Positions 45,287-55,296 of a stretch of 64,000 nucleotides of DNA are shown here, piece after piece; the first letter of the stretch is position 1, and each line of letters opens with the position of its first letter. The stretch comes from Flagellimonas chongwuensis (lineage in GTDB: Bacteria > Bacteroidota > Bacteroidia > Flavobacteriales > Flavobacteriaceae): contig NZ_WYET01000002.1 in assembly GCF_013376415.1 (NCBI RefSeq), positions 62,001 through 126,000 on the forward strand, in the 5' to 3' direction. The notes below the pieces were generated by a model. That model was not told the DNA's origin and did not search any database. It saw only the letters and a program-made list of their open reading frames with translations. Both the position numbers and the translations under genes were made by a program.

Positions 45287-45448
45287 AATTATTAATTATT
45301 AATTGTTTACTTTTCTATTTGTGCCAAATAATTGGCAAAAAAATTGGGTCAAGAAAATATTCTGTTCTGACCCAGATTCTTTTCTTTCTCCGTTTTTCCC
45401 GAACCATCGTTCGGGACATGTGACCCCCGCTATTCAGCGGAAATATTA
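45287..45448 (-). promoter_or_regulatory. hairpin-rich leader between rpsJ and rplC
   Basis: The 162-bp gap contains four inverted repeats: TGCCAA-ATAA-TTGGCA (45322-45337), TGGGTCA...TGACCCA with a bulged extension (45345-45374), TCCCGAAC-CATC-GTTCGGGA (45397-45416) and CCGCT-ATTC-AGCGG (45427-45440). None is followed on the minus strand by a clear T run, so a plain terminator is unlikely. A regulatory leader or processing region for rplC and downstream genes is inferred. Confidence 0.45.
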
Positions 45449-45754
45449 TCAGACTTTGATCTCAACTTCAACACCACTTGGAAGCTCAAGCTTCATAAGG
45501 GCATCGATAGTTTTTGATGAAGAGCTATAAATATCCAATAGTCTCTTGTATGAACTCAATTGGAACTGCTCTCTAGCCTTTTTGTTCACGTGAGGTGAAC
45601 GCAAAACTGTAAATATCTTTTTGCGAGTTGGCAACGGAATTGGTCCAGTTACCACAGCACCTGTCGTTTTTACTGTTTTCACGATCTTTTCAGCAGATTT
45701 GTCCACCAAATTGTGATCGTAAGATTTCAATTTTATTCTAATTTTTTGACTCAT
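45449..45754 (-). CDS. rpsJ: 30S ribosomal protein S10 (NusE)
   Basis: 101 aa; [55 protein letters not shown] is diagnostic. It also serves in transcription antitermination as NusE. It is 12 bp after fusA. Confidence 0.98.
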   Translation of the reverse strand: MSQKIRIKLKSYDHNLVDKSAEKIVKTVKTTGAVVTGPIPLPTRKKIFTVLRSPHVNKKAREQFQLSSYKRLLDIYSSSSKTIDALMKLELPSGVEVEIKV

Positions 45755-45766
45755 CTTGCTGAAAAA

Positions 45767-47893
45767 TTAAGCGGTTACTCCTTTAGCTGCTTTGATCACT
45801 TCCTCTGCAATATTGGAAGGAGTCTCTGCATAGTGTGAAAATTCCATTGTTGATGTTGCTCTACCTGAAGACAAAGTCCTCAAAGCAGTAACATAACCAA
45901 ACATTTCTGATAGTGGAACTTCAGCCTTAACAACCTTTGCTCCTGCCCTATCTGACATACTGTTCACTTGACCTCTTCTACGATTCAAGTCACCAACAAT
46001 ATCACCCATGTTTTCCTCTGGAGTTAGAACTTCCAATTTCATGATTGGCTCCATAATGATAGCCCTTGCTTTCTTAGCAGCAACTTTGTAACCCAATTTT
46101 GCGGCCAATTCGAAAGAAAGTTGGTCGGAATCCACAGGGTGGAAGGAACCATCTTTAAGGGTGATCTTCATGGAATCCATTTCGAAACCGGCCAAAGGAC
46201 CATTCTTCATAGCCTCTTTGAATCCTTTTTCAACAGATGGAACAAATTCCTTAGGAATGTTACCACCTTTTATAACGTTTACAAACTCAAGTCCGGATTT
46301 ACCTTCCTCAGCAGGTTCCATAGTAAATACGATATCTGCGAATTTACCACGACCACCAGTTTGTTTCTTGTAAGTCTCTCTGTGATCAGCTGTACCAGTG
46401 ATAGCTTCCTTGTACTCCACCTGCGGTTGACCTTGGGTAACATCCACCTTAAACTCACGCTTAAGACGATCACAAATAATATCCAAGTGAAGCTCCCCCA
46501 TACCAGAAATAATGGTCTGTCCTGAGGCCTCATCCGTTTTTACTTGGAACGTTGGATCCTCTTCGGCCAATTTAGCCAAAGCCATACCCAATTTATCTAC
46601 GTCAGCTTTTGTTTTTGGCTCTACGGCGATACCAATTACAGGCTCCGGGAACTGCATACTTTCCAAAACAATCGGATGTTTTTCATCGGAAAGGGTATCC
46701 CCAGTCTTAATATCTTTAAATCCTACTGCTGCACCAATATCTCCAGCTTCGATAAAGTCGATTGCATTTTGCTTATTGGAGTGCATCTGATAGATACGGG
46801 AAATACGCTCTTTGTTACCTGAACGGTTGTTCAAAATATAAGAACCTGCATCCAAACGACCAGAATATGCTCTAAAGAATGCCAAACGACCTACGAAAGG
46901 ATCTGTAGCAATCTTAAATGCAAGAGCAGCAAATGGCTCTTTTGGATCTGGTTTTCTTCTTTCTTCTTTTTCTGTATCAGGATTAACACCTACGATATCA
47001 TCCTTATCCAACGGTGATGGCAAGTAACGACAAACCGCATCCAGCAAAAACTGAACTCCTTTATTTTTAAAGGAAGAACCACAGATCATAGGGATAATAG
47101 CCCTATCCATAACAGCAGCACGTAGTGCAGCATGTACTTCCTCCTCAGTGATGGAGTCTTCATCCTCGAAGAACTTCTCCATCAATTCCTCGTCATATTC
47201 AGCAACCGCCTCGATCAAGGCAGCCCTATATTCCCTTACCTCATCCTGCATATCAGCAGGGATATCAACAACATCAAAGGTAGAACCAAAGTTATCCTCG
47301 TGCCAAACAACAGCTCTGTTCTTGGCCAAATCCACGATTCCTTTAAAGTCAGCTTCGTCACCAATCGGCAATACGATCGGCACTGCATTTGACCCCAACA
47401 TTTCGCGAACCTGCTTACATACCGCAAGGAAGTTGGAACCTTGACGGTCCATCTTGTTCACGAATCCAATTCTTGGCACTTTATAGTTATCGGCCAACCT
47501 CCAGTTGGTTTCGGATTGAGGCTCAACACCATCAACGGCACTGAACAAGAAAACCAATCCATCCAACACACGAAGGGAACGGTTTACTTCAACCGTGAAA
47601 TCAACGTGTCCGGGGGTATCGATAATATTAAAGTGGTAATCCTTTGTATCTGGCAATGCTTGAGCATTCTCCATTGGGAACTTCCAAGTACAGGTTGTAG
47701 CTGCAGAGGTAATGGTAATACCACGCTCTTGCTCTTGCTCCATCCAGTCCATAGTAGCCGCACCATCGTGCACCTCCCCAATTTTGTGACTCACACCTGT
47801 GTAGAAAAGAATACGCTCCGTAGTAGTTGTCTTTCCAGCATCAATGTGGGCTGCAATACCAATATTCCTTGTATATTTTAAATCTCTTCCCAT
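45767..47893 (-). CDS. fusA: elongation factor G
   Basis: 708-aa translational GTPase that drives translocation. Domain I has [41 protein letters not shown] and [10 protein letters not shown]; domains II-V follow, ending in [20 protein letters not shown]. Length is the usual one for EF-G1. The tuf gene that commonly follows in other phyla is absent here. Confidence 0.98.
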   Translation of the reverse strand: MGRDLKYTRNIGIAAHIDAGKTTTTERILFYTGVSHKIGEVHDGAATMDWMEQEQERGITITSAATTCTWKFPMENAQALPDTKDYHFNIIDTPGHVDFTVEVNRSLRVLDGLVFLFSAVDGVEPQSETNWRLADNYKVPRIGFVNKMDRQGSNFLAVCKQVREMLGSNAVPIVLPIGDEADFKGIVDLAKNRAVVWHEDNFGSTFDVVDIPADMQDEVREYRAALIEAVAEYDEELMEKFFEDEDSITEEEVHAALRAAVMDRAIIPMICGSSFKNKGVQFLLDAVCRYLPSPLDKDDIVGVNPDTEKEERRKPDPKEPFAALAFKIATDPFVGRLAFFRAYSGRLDAGSYILNNRSGNKERISRIYQMHSNKQNAIDFIEAGDIGAAVGFKDIKTGDTLSDEKHPIVLESMQFPEPVIGIAVEPKTKADVDKLGMALAKLAEEDPTFQVKTDEASGQTIISGMGELHLDIICDRLKREFKVDVTQGQPQVEYKEAITGTADHRETYKKQTGGRGKFADIVFTMEPAEEGKSGLEFVNVIKGGNIPKEFVPSVEKGFKEAMKNGPLAGFEMDSMKITLKDGSFHPVDSDQLSFELAAKLGYKVAAKKARAIIMEPIMKLEVLTPEENMGDIVGDLNRRRGQVNSMSDRAGAKVVKAEVPLSEMFGYVTALRTLSSGRATSTMEFSHYAETPSNIAEEVIKAAKGVTA

Positions 47894-47901
47894 TGTATTG
47901 T

Positions 47902-48378
47902 TTAGAATCTAAAGTGTGAGAACGCTTTATTGGCCTCAGCCATTTTGTGTGTATCTACTCTTTTCTTCACTGCCGCACCTTCTTCCTTAGCCGCTGCCAA
48001 AATTTCAGCTGCTAATTTTTGCGCCATGGATTTCTCGTTACGCTTTCTTGAAAAGCTGATCAACCACTTCATTGCAGTGGATATTTTCCTATCTGGACGA
48101 ATCTGCATAGGAATCTGGAATGTTGCACCACCCACTCTTCTACTACGAACCTCTACGTGTGGCATAACATTGGAAAGAGCATCTTTCCAAAGCTCCAATC
48201 CTGTTTTTTCCTCGTCTGTATTTTTTTCATCAACGATTTCAATTGCATCGTAAAATATTTTAAACGCAATTGACTTCTTACCATCCCACATCATCATGTT
48301 AACAAAACGCGTAACAAGCTGATCGTTAAATTTTGGGTCTGGTAATAAAGGTCTTTTTTTTGCCTGTTTTTTTCTCAT
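47902..48378 (-). CDS. rpsG: 30S ribosomal protein S7
   Basis: 158 aa; Lys-rich start ([20 protein letters not shown]), [20 protein letters not shown]-like segment ([20 protein letters not shown]), [20 protein letters not shown]. It organises the 3' major domain of 16S rRNA. Confidence 0.98.
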   Translation of the reverse strand: MRKKQAKKRPLLPDPKFNDQLVTRFVNMMMWDGKKSIAFKIFYDAIEIVDEKNTDEEKTGLELWKDALSNVMPHVEVRSRRVGGATFQIPMQIRPDRKISTAMKWLISFSRKRNEKSMAQKLAAEILAAAKEEGAAVKKRVDTHKMAEANKAFSHFRF

Positions 48379-48397
48379 CTCTCTTTCTTAAAAATGA

Positions 48398-48772
48398 TTA
48401 ATTTTTAGGACGCTTTGCACCATACTTAGATCGACGCTGCGTTCTTCCCGCAACACCTGCGGTATCCAATGCACCGCGAACGATATGATATCGCACACCA
48501 GGCAAATCCTTTACTCTTCCGCCCCTTACCAATACTATCGAGTGCTCTTGGAGGTTGTGTCCTTCACCAGGAATGTATGCGTTCACTTCTTTACCATTGG
48601 TCAACCTTACTCTTGCAACTTTACGCATTGCAGAGTTTGGTTTTTTTGGTGTAGTAGTGTAAACACGCGTACAAACCCCTCTTCTTTGAGGACACGAATC
48701 CAAAGCAGCCGATTTACTCTTCTTGGTAATCGTGGCCCTTCCTTTTCGTACTAATTGTGAAATTGTTGGCAT
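48398..48772 (-). CDS. rpsL: 30S ribosomal protein S12
   Basis: 124 aa; [20 protein letters not shown], the decoding-site loop [20 protein letters not shown] and [20 protein letters not shown]. The Lys residues at the two classical streptomycin-resistance positions are wild type. It is the first gene of the str-S10 block and follows a good Bacteroidota-type promoter. Confidence 0.98.
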   Translation of the reverse strand: MPTISQLVRKGRATITKKSKSAALDSCPQRRGVCTRVYTTTPKKPNSAMRKVARVRLTNGKEVNAYIPGEGHNLQEHSIVLVRGGRVKDLPGVRYHIVRGALDTAGVAGRTQRRSKYGAKRPKN

Positions 48773-48797
48773 TAAATTCCTTTTAAAAACTAAATAA

Positions 48798-48812
48798 CCC
48801 TCATTTTGAGGG
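48798..48812 (-). other. hairpin at the 5' end of the rpsL leader
   Basis: CCCTCA-TTT-TGAGGG lies just downstream of the predicted start of transcription. It would place a stem-loop at the very 5' end of the mRNA, which can stabilise transcripts or take part in control. Confidence 0.4.
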
Positions 48813-48815
48813 CTG

Positions 48816-48846
48816 CAAATGTAATGATAATTCCCAATAATTCAAA
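48816..48846 (-). promoter_or_regulatory. promoter of the str-S10-spc-alpha block
   Basis: On the minus strand, TTTG (48843-48846) and TACATTTG (48816-48823) match the Bacteroidota -33 TTTG and -7 TAnnTTTG consensus with a 19-nt spacer. The predicted start site is near 48810, about 37 bp before the rpsL ATG. Confidence 0.65.
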
Positions 48847-49289
48847 TCCCTAGCAATTAATTTTAAGTAGAATACAAAAAAAGATAAAACCCACCCTAAA
48901 AACAATGATCCACATCCGCCCCAGACGATTCCCGAAAGACAAAAATCCGAGACACAAAATGAACGTTATATATTAAGGTATAGAACTGCAAAGACAAAAA
49001 ATCGACTCTTAACATTACCCTAACACTTTATACCGCATCTATTCTTTGAGACAAAACCAAACATCAAATCAAATTTATTGAACCAAATCCCTATTAAATC
49101 ATGGGGTAAACTAATAATATTGATATAAGATCAATTACACCCCCTTAAAATTGTGTAGTTATCAATCAAAATTGATGTTTTTGCTGTTACTTCATTTAAA
49201 TAACCAGTCTTAAAGATTTTATAAAATTAGTTTGGATTATTAACATGAAATTATGATTTTAGCGATTAGCTAATTCAAATAATTTAACA

Positions 49290-52200
49290 ATGAGAACAAA
49301 ACTTAATGGATTGTTAACGCTATTATTGGCGTTTGTTGTGCATATATCCTATGCACAGGACAAGACGATTACAGGTACAGTTACGGATGCCGATGGCCTC
49401 CCGCTGCCTGGAGTCAACATTGTCGTTGAAGGGACCTCGTCCGGTACCCAAACAGATTTCGATGGAAATTATGCTATCAGTGCAAGTGAAGGACAGACAT
49501 TGCTTTTCACTTACATTGGACAACGCCCCTCCAGCAAAGTTGTGGGTGCCAGTAGTGTAATCAATGTTCAAATGGTGGAAGACGCCCAAGCCCTTGAAGA
49601 GGTTGTAGTTACCGCACAGGGTATTAAAAGGGAAAAGAAAGCCCTTGGTTACGCAGTCTCCTCAGTTGGAGCGGAAGATTTGGAGCAAAAAGCGGAAGGT
49701 GATGTAGGAAGGGTACTAAACGGTAAAGCTTCCGGGGTACTTATTAATGCAGCAAGCGGTGTATCCGGTTCTGCTACCAACATTATTATTCGTGGATTCA
49801 CTTCAATTTCCGGATCCAACCAACCGTTGTTTATTGTGGACGGTGTTCCGTTCAGCTCTGACACCAATACTCAAGGAGATGCCATTGATGGTAACGTGGG
49901 GTCAAGTAGATTTTTGGACCTTGACCCTAACTCCATTGCCAATGTAAGTGTACTTAAAGGTTTGGCTGCTGCCAACCTATATGGTACCGCAGGAAGGAAT
50001 GGTGTAATATTAATTACCACTAAGGCAGGTGCTGCCGGGGCCAGCAGGGCAAAATCAGAAATTACCGTTACTTCATCAATATTTTTTAATGAAATATCCA
50101 CATTGCCTGATTACCAAGACCAATATGGTAATGGTTTTGACCAGGCTTATGGTGAATTCTTCAGTAACTGGGGACCTGATTTCAACATTCCTGACCCTAA
50201 CAACTTCGGTGCTACATGGAGAGGAACATCCCCAGATGGTACTATCTTGATCAGACATCCATATTCCGTTAATGCCGGTGTAAGTGCAGCATTCCCTGAA
50301 TATCAAGGAGCTACGTATGAATTTAGACCTTATGACGGTGTAAAGAATTTTTTCCGTACTGGTGTTGTGACCAACAATGCTGTTAATGCCTCTGGTGGGT
50401 CAGAAGATGGAAAAATTGCCTTTAATGCAAGTGCCAGTAATCTTAGAGACGAAGGGTTTACCCCTGGCAACAAACTACAAAGAACCAATATTAGTTTAGG
50501 TGGACGCGCTGAGTTGAGCAACAACTTTACAATCAACTCTACCTTTAACTTTTCAAAGAGTGATGTAAAATCTCCTCCAATTGCAGCAAGTACCGGTAAC
50601 GGTTCCTTTGGAGCTGGTTCGTCTGTATTTGGCCACCTGTTCTTCACACCACGAAGTGTGGATTTGATGGGACTGCCTTTCCAGAGCCCTATTGATGGTA
50701 GAAGTGTTTACTATAGAGGAGGTAACGATATTCAGAACCCAAGATGGACAGCTGCGAATGCATTCGCCAATCAGTTGACAAATCGTTTCTTTGGAAGCAC
50801 ACAGGCTACTTACAAAATAAACGACAACATTAACGTTTTCTGGAGAACCGGTTTGGATTTTTACACAGAGCGTAACGAAATCGGACAGAACAAAGGTGGT
50901 GCCGAAGGTTACATACAAGGTAGATATCAAACCTACGACAACAGAAATACAATTTGGGATCACACGCTACAGTTAAATGGTTCTTTCCTATTGACAGAAA
51001 AATTAGACCTTAGTGTTAACGTTGGTGCTACTTCTAGAAGAACCGAGTTCTCTCAACAAGGTGTAACCAGTGACCAGCAGTCTATTTTCGGTGTGTTCAG
51101 ACACTATAACTTTGCCACGGCCCAACCAGTTCAACGTGATGAAACACAGAACATTGTTGGTGTATATGCCCAAACCGAGTTTGGCTATGACAACTTTGCT
51201 TACCTTACATTGGCAGCAAGGAACGATTGGGTTTCCAACTTCTTTGAAAACTCCATCTTCTACCCGTCTGCTAGTTTATCTATATTGCCAACTTCTATAA
51301 TTGATGGCCTACAATCACAAAATGGATTGAACTTCTTGAAGCTTAGAGCTGGTTATGGTACTTCCGCAGGTTTCTTTGGGGGTTACCCCGTAGCTAGCAC
51401 AGCAACTTTGGACACTAGGGAATTCTTAAAAGACGGTACGTTGGTATCCTCCATTAGAGTGGATGACGAATTGGCCAATCCAGCCCTAAAACCTGAGCTT
51501 CTTCAGGAATTAGAGTTCGGTATTGAGAGCCGTTTTATCCAGAACAGAGTTTCTTTGGATGTTTCTATCTATAAGAAAACAACCACAGACCTTATTTCTA
51601 ACAGACCTTTGGACCCTTCCACAGGTTATACCGAAACTGTTACCAACATCGGTGAGGTACAGGTTAAAGGTATTGAGGCTGACTTAGGAGTTTCCCTATT
51701 TAGAAACTCCAACCCAGGTGGATTCAACTGGATGGTTAACGCCAACTTTACTGCGGATGAGTCTACAGTAGTGGACCTTGGTCAGGATACGGACAACATT
51801 AACATTGGAGGTCTTTTCTCTGACCTTTCCAACTTTGCTGTTGCAGGACGACCATTTGGTATTATAATGGGTACTAGAGTGCTAAGAGACGACGATGGAA
51901 ACAAAGTTGTTGCGAGTACCGGTAGCTATGTTGAAGAGCAAGGATTGTTTGAGATTGGAGACCCCAATGCTGACTGGAGATTGAACGTTAGCAATGGTTT
52001 CAACTACAAAAACTTGAACTTTGGCTTCGATATTTCTTATAGACATGGTGGTGATGTTTATGCCAACACGATTTCTGCATTGGTTGGTAGAGGACTTACC
52101 ACAGATACTGAGGATCGTGTTTCCACTTTCATCCTTCCTGGGGTTAAGGCGGATGGTTCCGTTAACGATATTCAAATCAACAACTCCGATTACTACTTTA

Positions 52201-52496
52201 GTAACGTAGCATTCGGTCCAAGTGAATTACAGGTTTACGATGGTAGTACCATTCGATTAAGAGAGGTAAGATTAGGATATTCTGTTCCAAAGAAAGCCTT
52301 GGAAAAGACACCTTTCGGATCATTGAGCCTTACTTTAACTGGACAAAACCTATGGTTTAAGGGTATCAATATCCCCAAAGGAACAAACTTTGACCCTGAA
52401 AACCTTGGGGTTGGTGTAGGTAACGCCTTAGGTTTCGACTTTATCAACAGCCCAGGCTCTAGAAGATATGGTATGTCTATTAAAGCAACATTTTAA
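49290..52496 (+). CDS. SusC/RagA family TonB-linked outer membrane protein
   Basis: A 1068-aa outer membrane importer. It has a signal peptide (ending SYAQ), a carboxypeptidase-regulatory-like domain (KTITGTVTDADGLPLPGVNI, TQTDFDGNYAISASEGQTLL), a TonB box region EEVVVTAQGIKREKKALGYA, a plug (NIIIRGFTSISGSNQPLFIVDGVPF, VLKGLAAANLYGTAGRNGVI) and a barrel ending in IKATF. It pairs with the SusD directly downstream. Codon choice is strongly biased towards AGA, GGT, AAC and GTT like the ribosomal genes, suggesting very high expression. No glycoside hydrolase or sensor is adjacent, so the substrate is uncertain. Confidence 0.96.
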   Translation: MRTKLNGLLTLLLAFVVHISYAQDKTITGTVTDADGLPLPGVNIVVEGTSSGTQTDFDGNYAISASEGQTLLFTYIGQRPSSKVVGASSVINVQMVEDAQALEEVVVTAQGIKREKKALGYAVSSVGAEDLEQKAEGDVGRVLNGKASGVLINAASGVSGSATNIIIRGFTSISGSNQPLFIVDGVPFSSDTNTQGDAIDGNVGSSRFLDLDPNSIANVSVLKGLAAANLYGTAGRNGVILITTKAGAAGASRAKSEITVTSSIFFNEISTLPDYQDQYGNGFDQAYGEFFSNWGPDFNIPDPNNFGATWRGTSPDGTILIRHPYSVNAGVSAAFPEYQGATYEFRPYDGVKNFFRTGVVTNNAVNASGGSEDGKIAFNASASNLRDEGFTPGNKLQRTNISLGGRAELSNNFTINSTFNFSKSDVKSPPIAASTGNGSFGAGSSVFGHLFFTPRSVDLMGLPFQSPIDGRSVYYRGGNDIQNPRWTAANAFANQLTNRFFGSTQATYKINDNINVFWRTGLDFYTERNEIGQNKGGAEGYIQGRYQTYDNRNTIWDHTLQLNGSFLLTEKLDLSVNVGATSRRTEFSQQGVTSDQQSIFGVFRHYNFATAQPVQRDETQNIVGVYAQTEFGYDNFAYLTLAARNDWVSNFFENSIFYPSASLSILPTSIIDGLQSQNGLNFLKLRAGYGTSAGFFGGYPVASTATLDTREFLKDGTLVSSIRVDDELANPALKPELLQELEFGIESRFIQNRVSLDVSIYKKTTTDLISNRPLDPSTGYTETVTNIGEVQVKGIEADLGVSLFRNSNPGGFNWMVNANFTADESTVVDLGQDTDNINIGGLFSDLSNFAVAGRPFGIIMGTRVLRDDDGNKVVASTGSYVEEQGLFEIGDPNADWRLNVSNGFNYKNLNFGFDISYRHGGDVYANTISALVGRGLTTDTEDRVSTFILPGVKADGSVNDIQINNSDYYFSNVAFGPSELQVYDGSTIRLREVRLGYSVPKKALEKTPFGSLSLTLTGQNLWFKGINIPKGTNFDPENLGVGVGNALGFDFINSPGSRRYGMSIKATF

Positions 52497-52508
52497 AAAA
52501 ATAGAAAA

Positions 52509-54200
52509 ATGAAAATATATATAAAACAACTAGTTCTAGCGATTTCCTCCGTGGGGCTCCTACTTTCATGCGAGAGTACAGAACTTGATCTGACTACAGA
52601 CCCGAATGCGGTAAGTCCGGACCAAGCTACACCCGATTTTTATCTTAACCGTGTACAAGAGGAATTCGCTCGTTTCAACGATGCTTTTGGAACCAATGGC
52701 TCCGAAGTAACCCGTATAGAATATATGGGTACCCGATTGTATCAACAAGCATACTCGCCAGCATCTCAAGATGCGGAATGGAGGTTTGCTTATTCCTCTA
52801 TGTTCACAGACATCTCTGCCATGAACGTTTTGGCAGAAGAAGCCAACTTTAAACGCCATATAGGTATGGGACAGGTATTTCAGGCGTTCACTGCAGTTAC
52901 TTTAGTTGATTTTTATGGAGATGTACCTTATACTAGTGCTATACAGGGCTTAGACAACCTTAATCCAACAGCAGACAGCGGGGCCGCCATATATGAGGCA
53001 GCTCTAGGATTATTGGATGATGCCATTGCAAATTTCACTACTGAGGACAACACAGCAGACCCTAGCAATGACTATTACTATGACGGTGACTGGGATAACT
53101 GGGTAAAACTGGCAAACTCCTTAAAATTGAAGATTTATGCACAGTCCAGATTAGTAGATGGAGGCGCTATTGACGCATTTAATGCTATAATCGCTGGCGG
53201 TGATTACATCACTTCTGTAGATGAGGATTTCCAATTCGAATGGGGAACCAATGTGGTAAACCCAGATTCAAGGCATCCAAATTACATTGACAACTACACA
53301 CCTCAAGGTTCTGCTGATTATATGAGCAACTGGCTTATGAATTACATGGACAATTCAAAAGTTGAAAATGGTGTGGCCATCTATGAGGATAGCGATCCTA
53401 GGATTAGGTACTATTACTACAGACAATCCGCAACTACTCCTGGTGCCATAGATTCAGAAGGCCCTAACCAACAGACATTATCTTGTAGTGTGGAGCCAAT
53501 ACCTGAACACTATGTTGATGGTGGGTTCACTTTCTGCTATTTGCCCAATGGTTATTGGGGAAGAGATCACGGAGATGATGACGGAACTCCACCAGACGGA
53601 CCTTTAAAGACAACATACGGTGTATATCCAGCAGGTGGCGAATTTGATGACAGCGAATTTAGTGCAGTGGATTTAGGCTCAGGTGGCGGTGGAGCTGGAA
53701 TAATCCCTATCTTCTTGGCACAGACAATTGATTTCTTACAGGCAGAAATAGCCTATGCTACCGGAGACATCCCTGGTGCAAGAGCATTCCTTAGCGATGG
53801 TGTAACAAAGTCAATAGAAAAGACAATGGCCTTTGGAGCTTTGGATGCTGATGCAGACTTATCTTTGGCCCCTACCAGTGATGATGTAGACGACTATGTT
53901 GCAGAGGTAGAAGCTCTATATGATGCTGCTGTTGGTGATGAAAAACTAAACCTTATCGCCAAAGAATTTTGGGTAGCACTTTACGGAAACGGAATTGACG
54001 CATATAACTTTTATAGAAGAACAGGATATCCAAACGATCTACAAGCCAACTTGGAGCCAGAACCGGGTTCGTTCATAAGATCTTTCCTTTATCCTGCGGT
54101 TTATGCAAACAACAACAGTTCAGTTACACAAAAATCAAGTGTGACGGTGAAGGTGTTCTGGGACAATAACCCTGATTCCGGTTTCCCATTATCAAACTAA
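52509..54200 (+). CDS. SusD/RagB family substrate-binding lipoprotein
   Basis: A 563-aa surface lipoprotein (MKIYIKQLVLAISSVGLLLSC, lipobox Cys near residue 21). The helical TPR-like SusD framework is visible: LYQQAYSPASQDAEWRFAYS, MGQVFQAFTAVTLVDFYGDVPYTSAIQG, WVKLANSLKLKIYAQSRL and IAKEFWVALYGNGIDAYNFYRRTGYPNDL. The mid-region loops rich in Gly, Asp and Tyr (HGDDDGTPPDG) may form the ligand-binding face. It begins 12 bp after the SusC stop. Confidence 0.95.
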   Translation: MKIYIKQLVLAISSVGLLLSCESTELDLTTDPNAVSPDQATPDFYLNRVQEEFARFNDAFGTNGSEVTRIEYMGTRLYQQAYSPASQDAEWRFAYSSMFTDISAMNVLAEEANFKRHIGMGQVFQAFTAVTLVDFYGDVPYTSAIQGLDNLNPTADSGAAIYEAALGLLDDAIANFTTEDNTADPSNDYYYDGDWDNWVKLANSLKLKIYAQSRLVDGGAIDAFNAIIAGGDYITSVDEDFQFEWGTNVVNPDSRHPNYIDNYTPQGSADYMSNWLMNYMDNSKVENGVAIYEDSDPRIRYYYYRQSATTPGAIDSEGPNQQTLSCSVEPIPEHYVDGGFTFCYLPNGYWGRDHGDDDGTPPDGPLKTTYGVYPAGGEFDDSEFSAVDLGSGGGGAGIIPIFLAQTIDFLQAEIAYATGDIPGARAFLSDGVTKSIEKTMAFGALDADADLSLAPTSDDVDDYVAEVEALYDAAVGDEKLNLIAKEFWVALYGNGIDAYNFYRRTGYPNDLQANLEPEPGSFIRSFLYPAVYANNNSSVTQKSSVTVKVFWDNNPDSGFPLSN

Positions 54201-54213
54201 AAGAAAAAGAAAA

Positions 54214-55119
54214 ATGAAAAGATATATTAAAAATATAATGATACTTTCGCTGGCATCCATTGGCTTTGTAGCCTGTGACTCCAGTAACAAGACAATTGAT
54301 GATGTCTTCGCCGAAGTAACCCGCGGTGCTGTATTTAGAGCTACAACACCCAGCTCCGATGTTGCATCTCAAAACTTCCTGTTCAATTTTCCTACCTCGA
54401 CCTATTCGGTAACTTTTGAGGTAGAGGACAACAAACAGGGAGAATTGCTTCAAGATGTTGAAGTCTACGCATCCTACACCGGTGCTGATGAAGCGGATTC
54501 AGTAGACGAGACACTTGTCACTACTTTGCCCGCATCGGCATTCTCACCAAACGATGTTGACTTACCCTCTATTACAGTAGAGTTTACGTTAGCAGAATTG
54601 GCAACAGCTTTGGGACTGTCCGAATCGGATTTCGTCGGAACTATACCAGAAGATTATGCTGGGGGAAGTAGTTTTACAATTCGATATGTATTGAACTTGA
54701 CCGATGGTCGCTCCTTCTCCAGTGGGAATTTGAACAGTACTGTATCTGGTGGATCTTACTTTAGGTCTCCCTTTGTATACAGCATACCTGTCGCTTGTCC
54801 TCCCATTACTCCAACTCCAGGAGAGTGGACCATTGAACAACAAGATTCTTATGGTGACTCTTGGAACGGTGCTTCATTATCTGTAAGCATTGATGGAGAA
54901 GTAACCAGTTATGCCCATGAGGGAGGAGCTTCATCATCATATTCTTTTATTGTACCAGAAGGCACTGTTGAAATTCAGATTTTTTACAACAGTGGGTCAT
55001 ATGATGAAGAAAACACATTTCAAGTCACTTCTGCTAATGGTGAAACCGTTTTGGACCTAGGTCCAGAACCACCGGCCGGAACCGCTTTATTTGACTTCTG
55101 TATGGCTTTGGACCTATAA
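54214..55119 (+). CDS. SusE/F-position surface lipoprotein, two-domain
   Basis: A 301-aa lipoprotein (MKRYIKNIMILSLASIGFVAC). The N-terminal half is a beta-sandwich (FNFPTSTYSVTFEVEDNKQG) and is followed by a C-terminal domain starting TPGEWTIEQQDSYGDSWNGA, a repeat-type motif (D-S-Y-G-D-x-W-N-G) found in many Bacteroidota surface proteins. It occupies the place of the extra glycan-binding lipoproteins SusE/SusF but I do not recognise it as one of them. It is followed by a strong terminator, so it closes the SusCD operon. Confidence 0.85.
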   Translation: MKRYIKNIMILSLASIGFVACDSSNKTIDDVFAEVTRGAVFRATTPSSDVASQNFLFNFPTSTYSVTFEVEDNKQGELLQDVEVYASYTGADEADSVDETLVTTLPASAFSPNDVDLPSITVEFTLAELATALGLSESDFVGTIPEDYAGGSSFTIRYVLNLTDGRSFSSGNLNSTVSGGSYFRSPFVYSIPVACPPITPTPGEWTIEQQDSYGDSWNGASLSVSIDGEVTSYAHEGGASSSYSFIVPEGTVEIQIFYNSGSYDEENTFQVTSANGETVLDLGPEPPAGTALFDFCMALDL

Positions 55120-55140
55120 AAAGCAATACAATTATAACTT

Positions 55141-55169
55141 AAGGGCGTAAATTTTTACGCCCTTTTTTT
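55141..55169 (+). terminator. terminator of the SusCD operon
   Basis: The 11-bp perfect stem AAGGGCGTAAA / TTTACGCCCTT with a 2-nt loop is followed by a T run, 21 bp after the stop codon. Confidence 0.93.
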
Positions 55170-55296
55170 ATACACCATCATTGAACACCGTATGCATAGC
55201 ATAAACGTGTTAATTTTAGTCTCGGAAAGGATGAATCCCCTATCGCACAACTAGAATTTTCATATCTTATCAGCATAGAATCAACCATAATCCAAG

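Larger units (their letters stand above)
48773..49289. other. 517-bp divergent intergenic region
   Basis: The left 75 bp carries the rpsL promoter and leader hairpin. The rest is AT-rich and free of ORFs with any signal or family match. A TTTG at 49231 followed by TATGATTT is a possible but poor promoter for the susC-like gene. The long 5' region before the SusC start could hold a leader regulator that I cannot identify. Confidence 0.6.

Noticed and set aside
49231-49260. Promoter for the SusC-like gene
   Set aside because: TTTG followed by TATGATTT has the wrong spacing and an incomplete -7 element, so it was left as a remark only.
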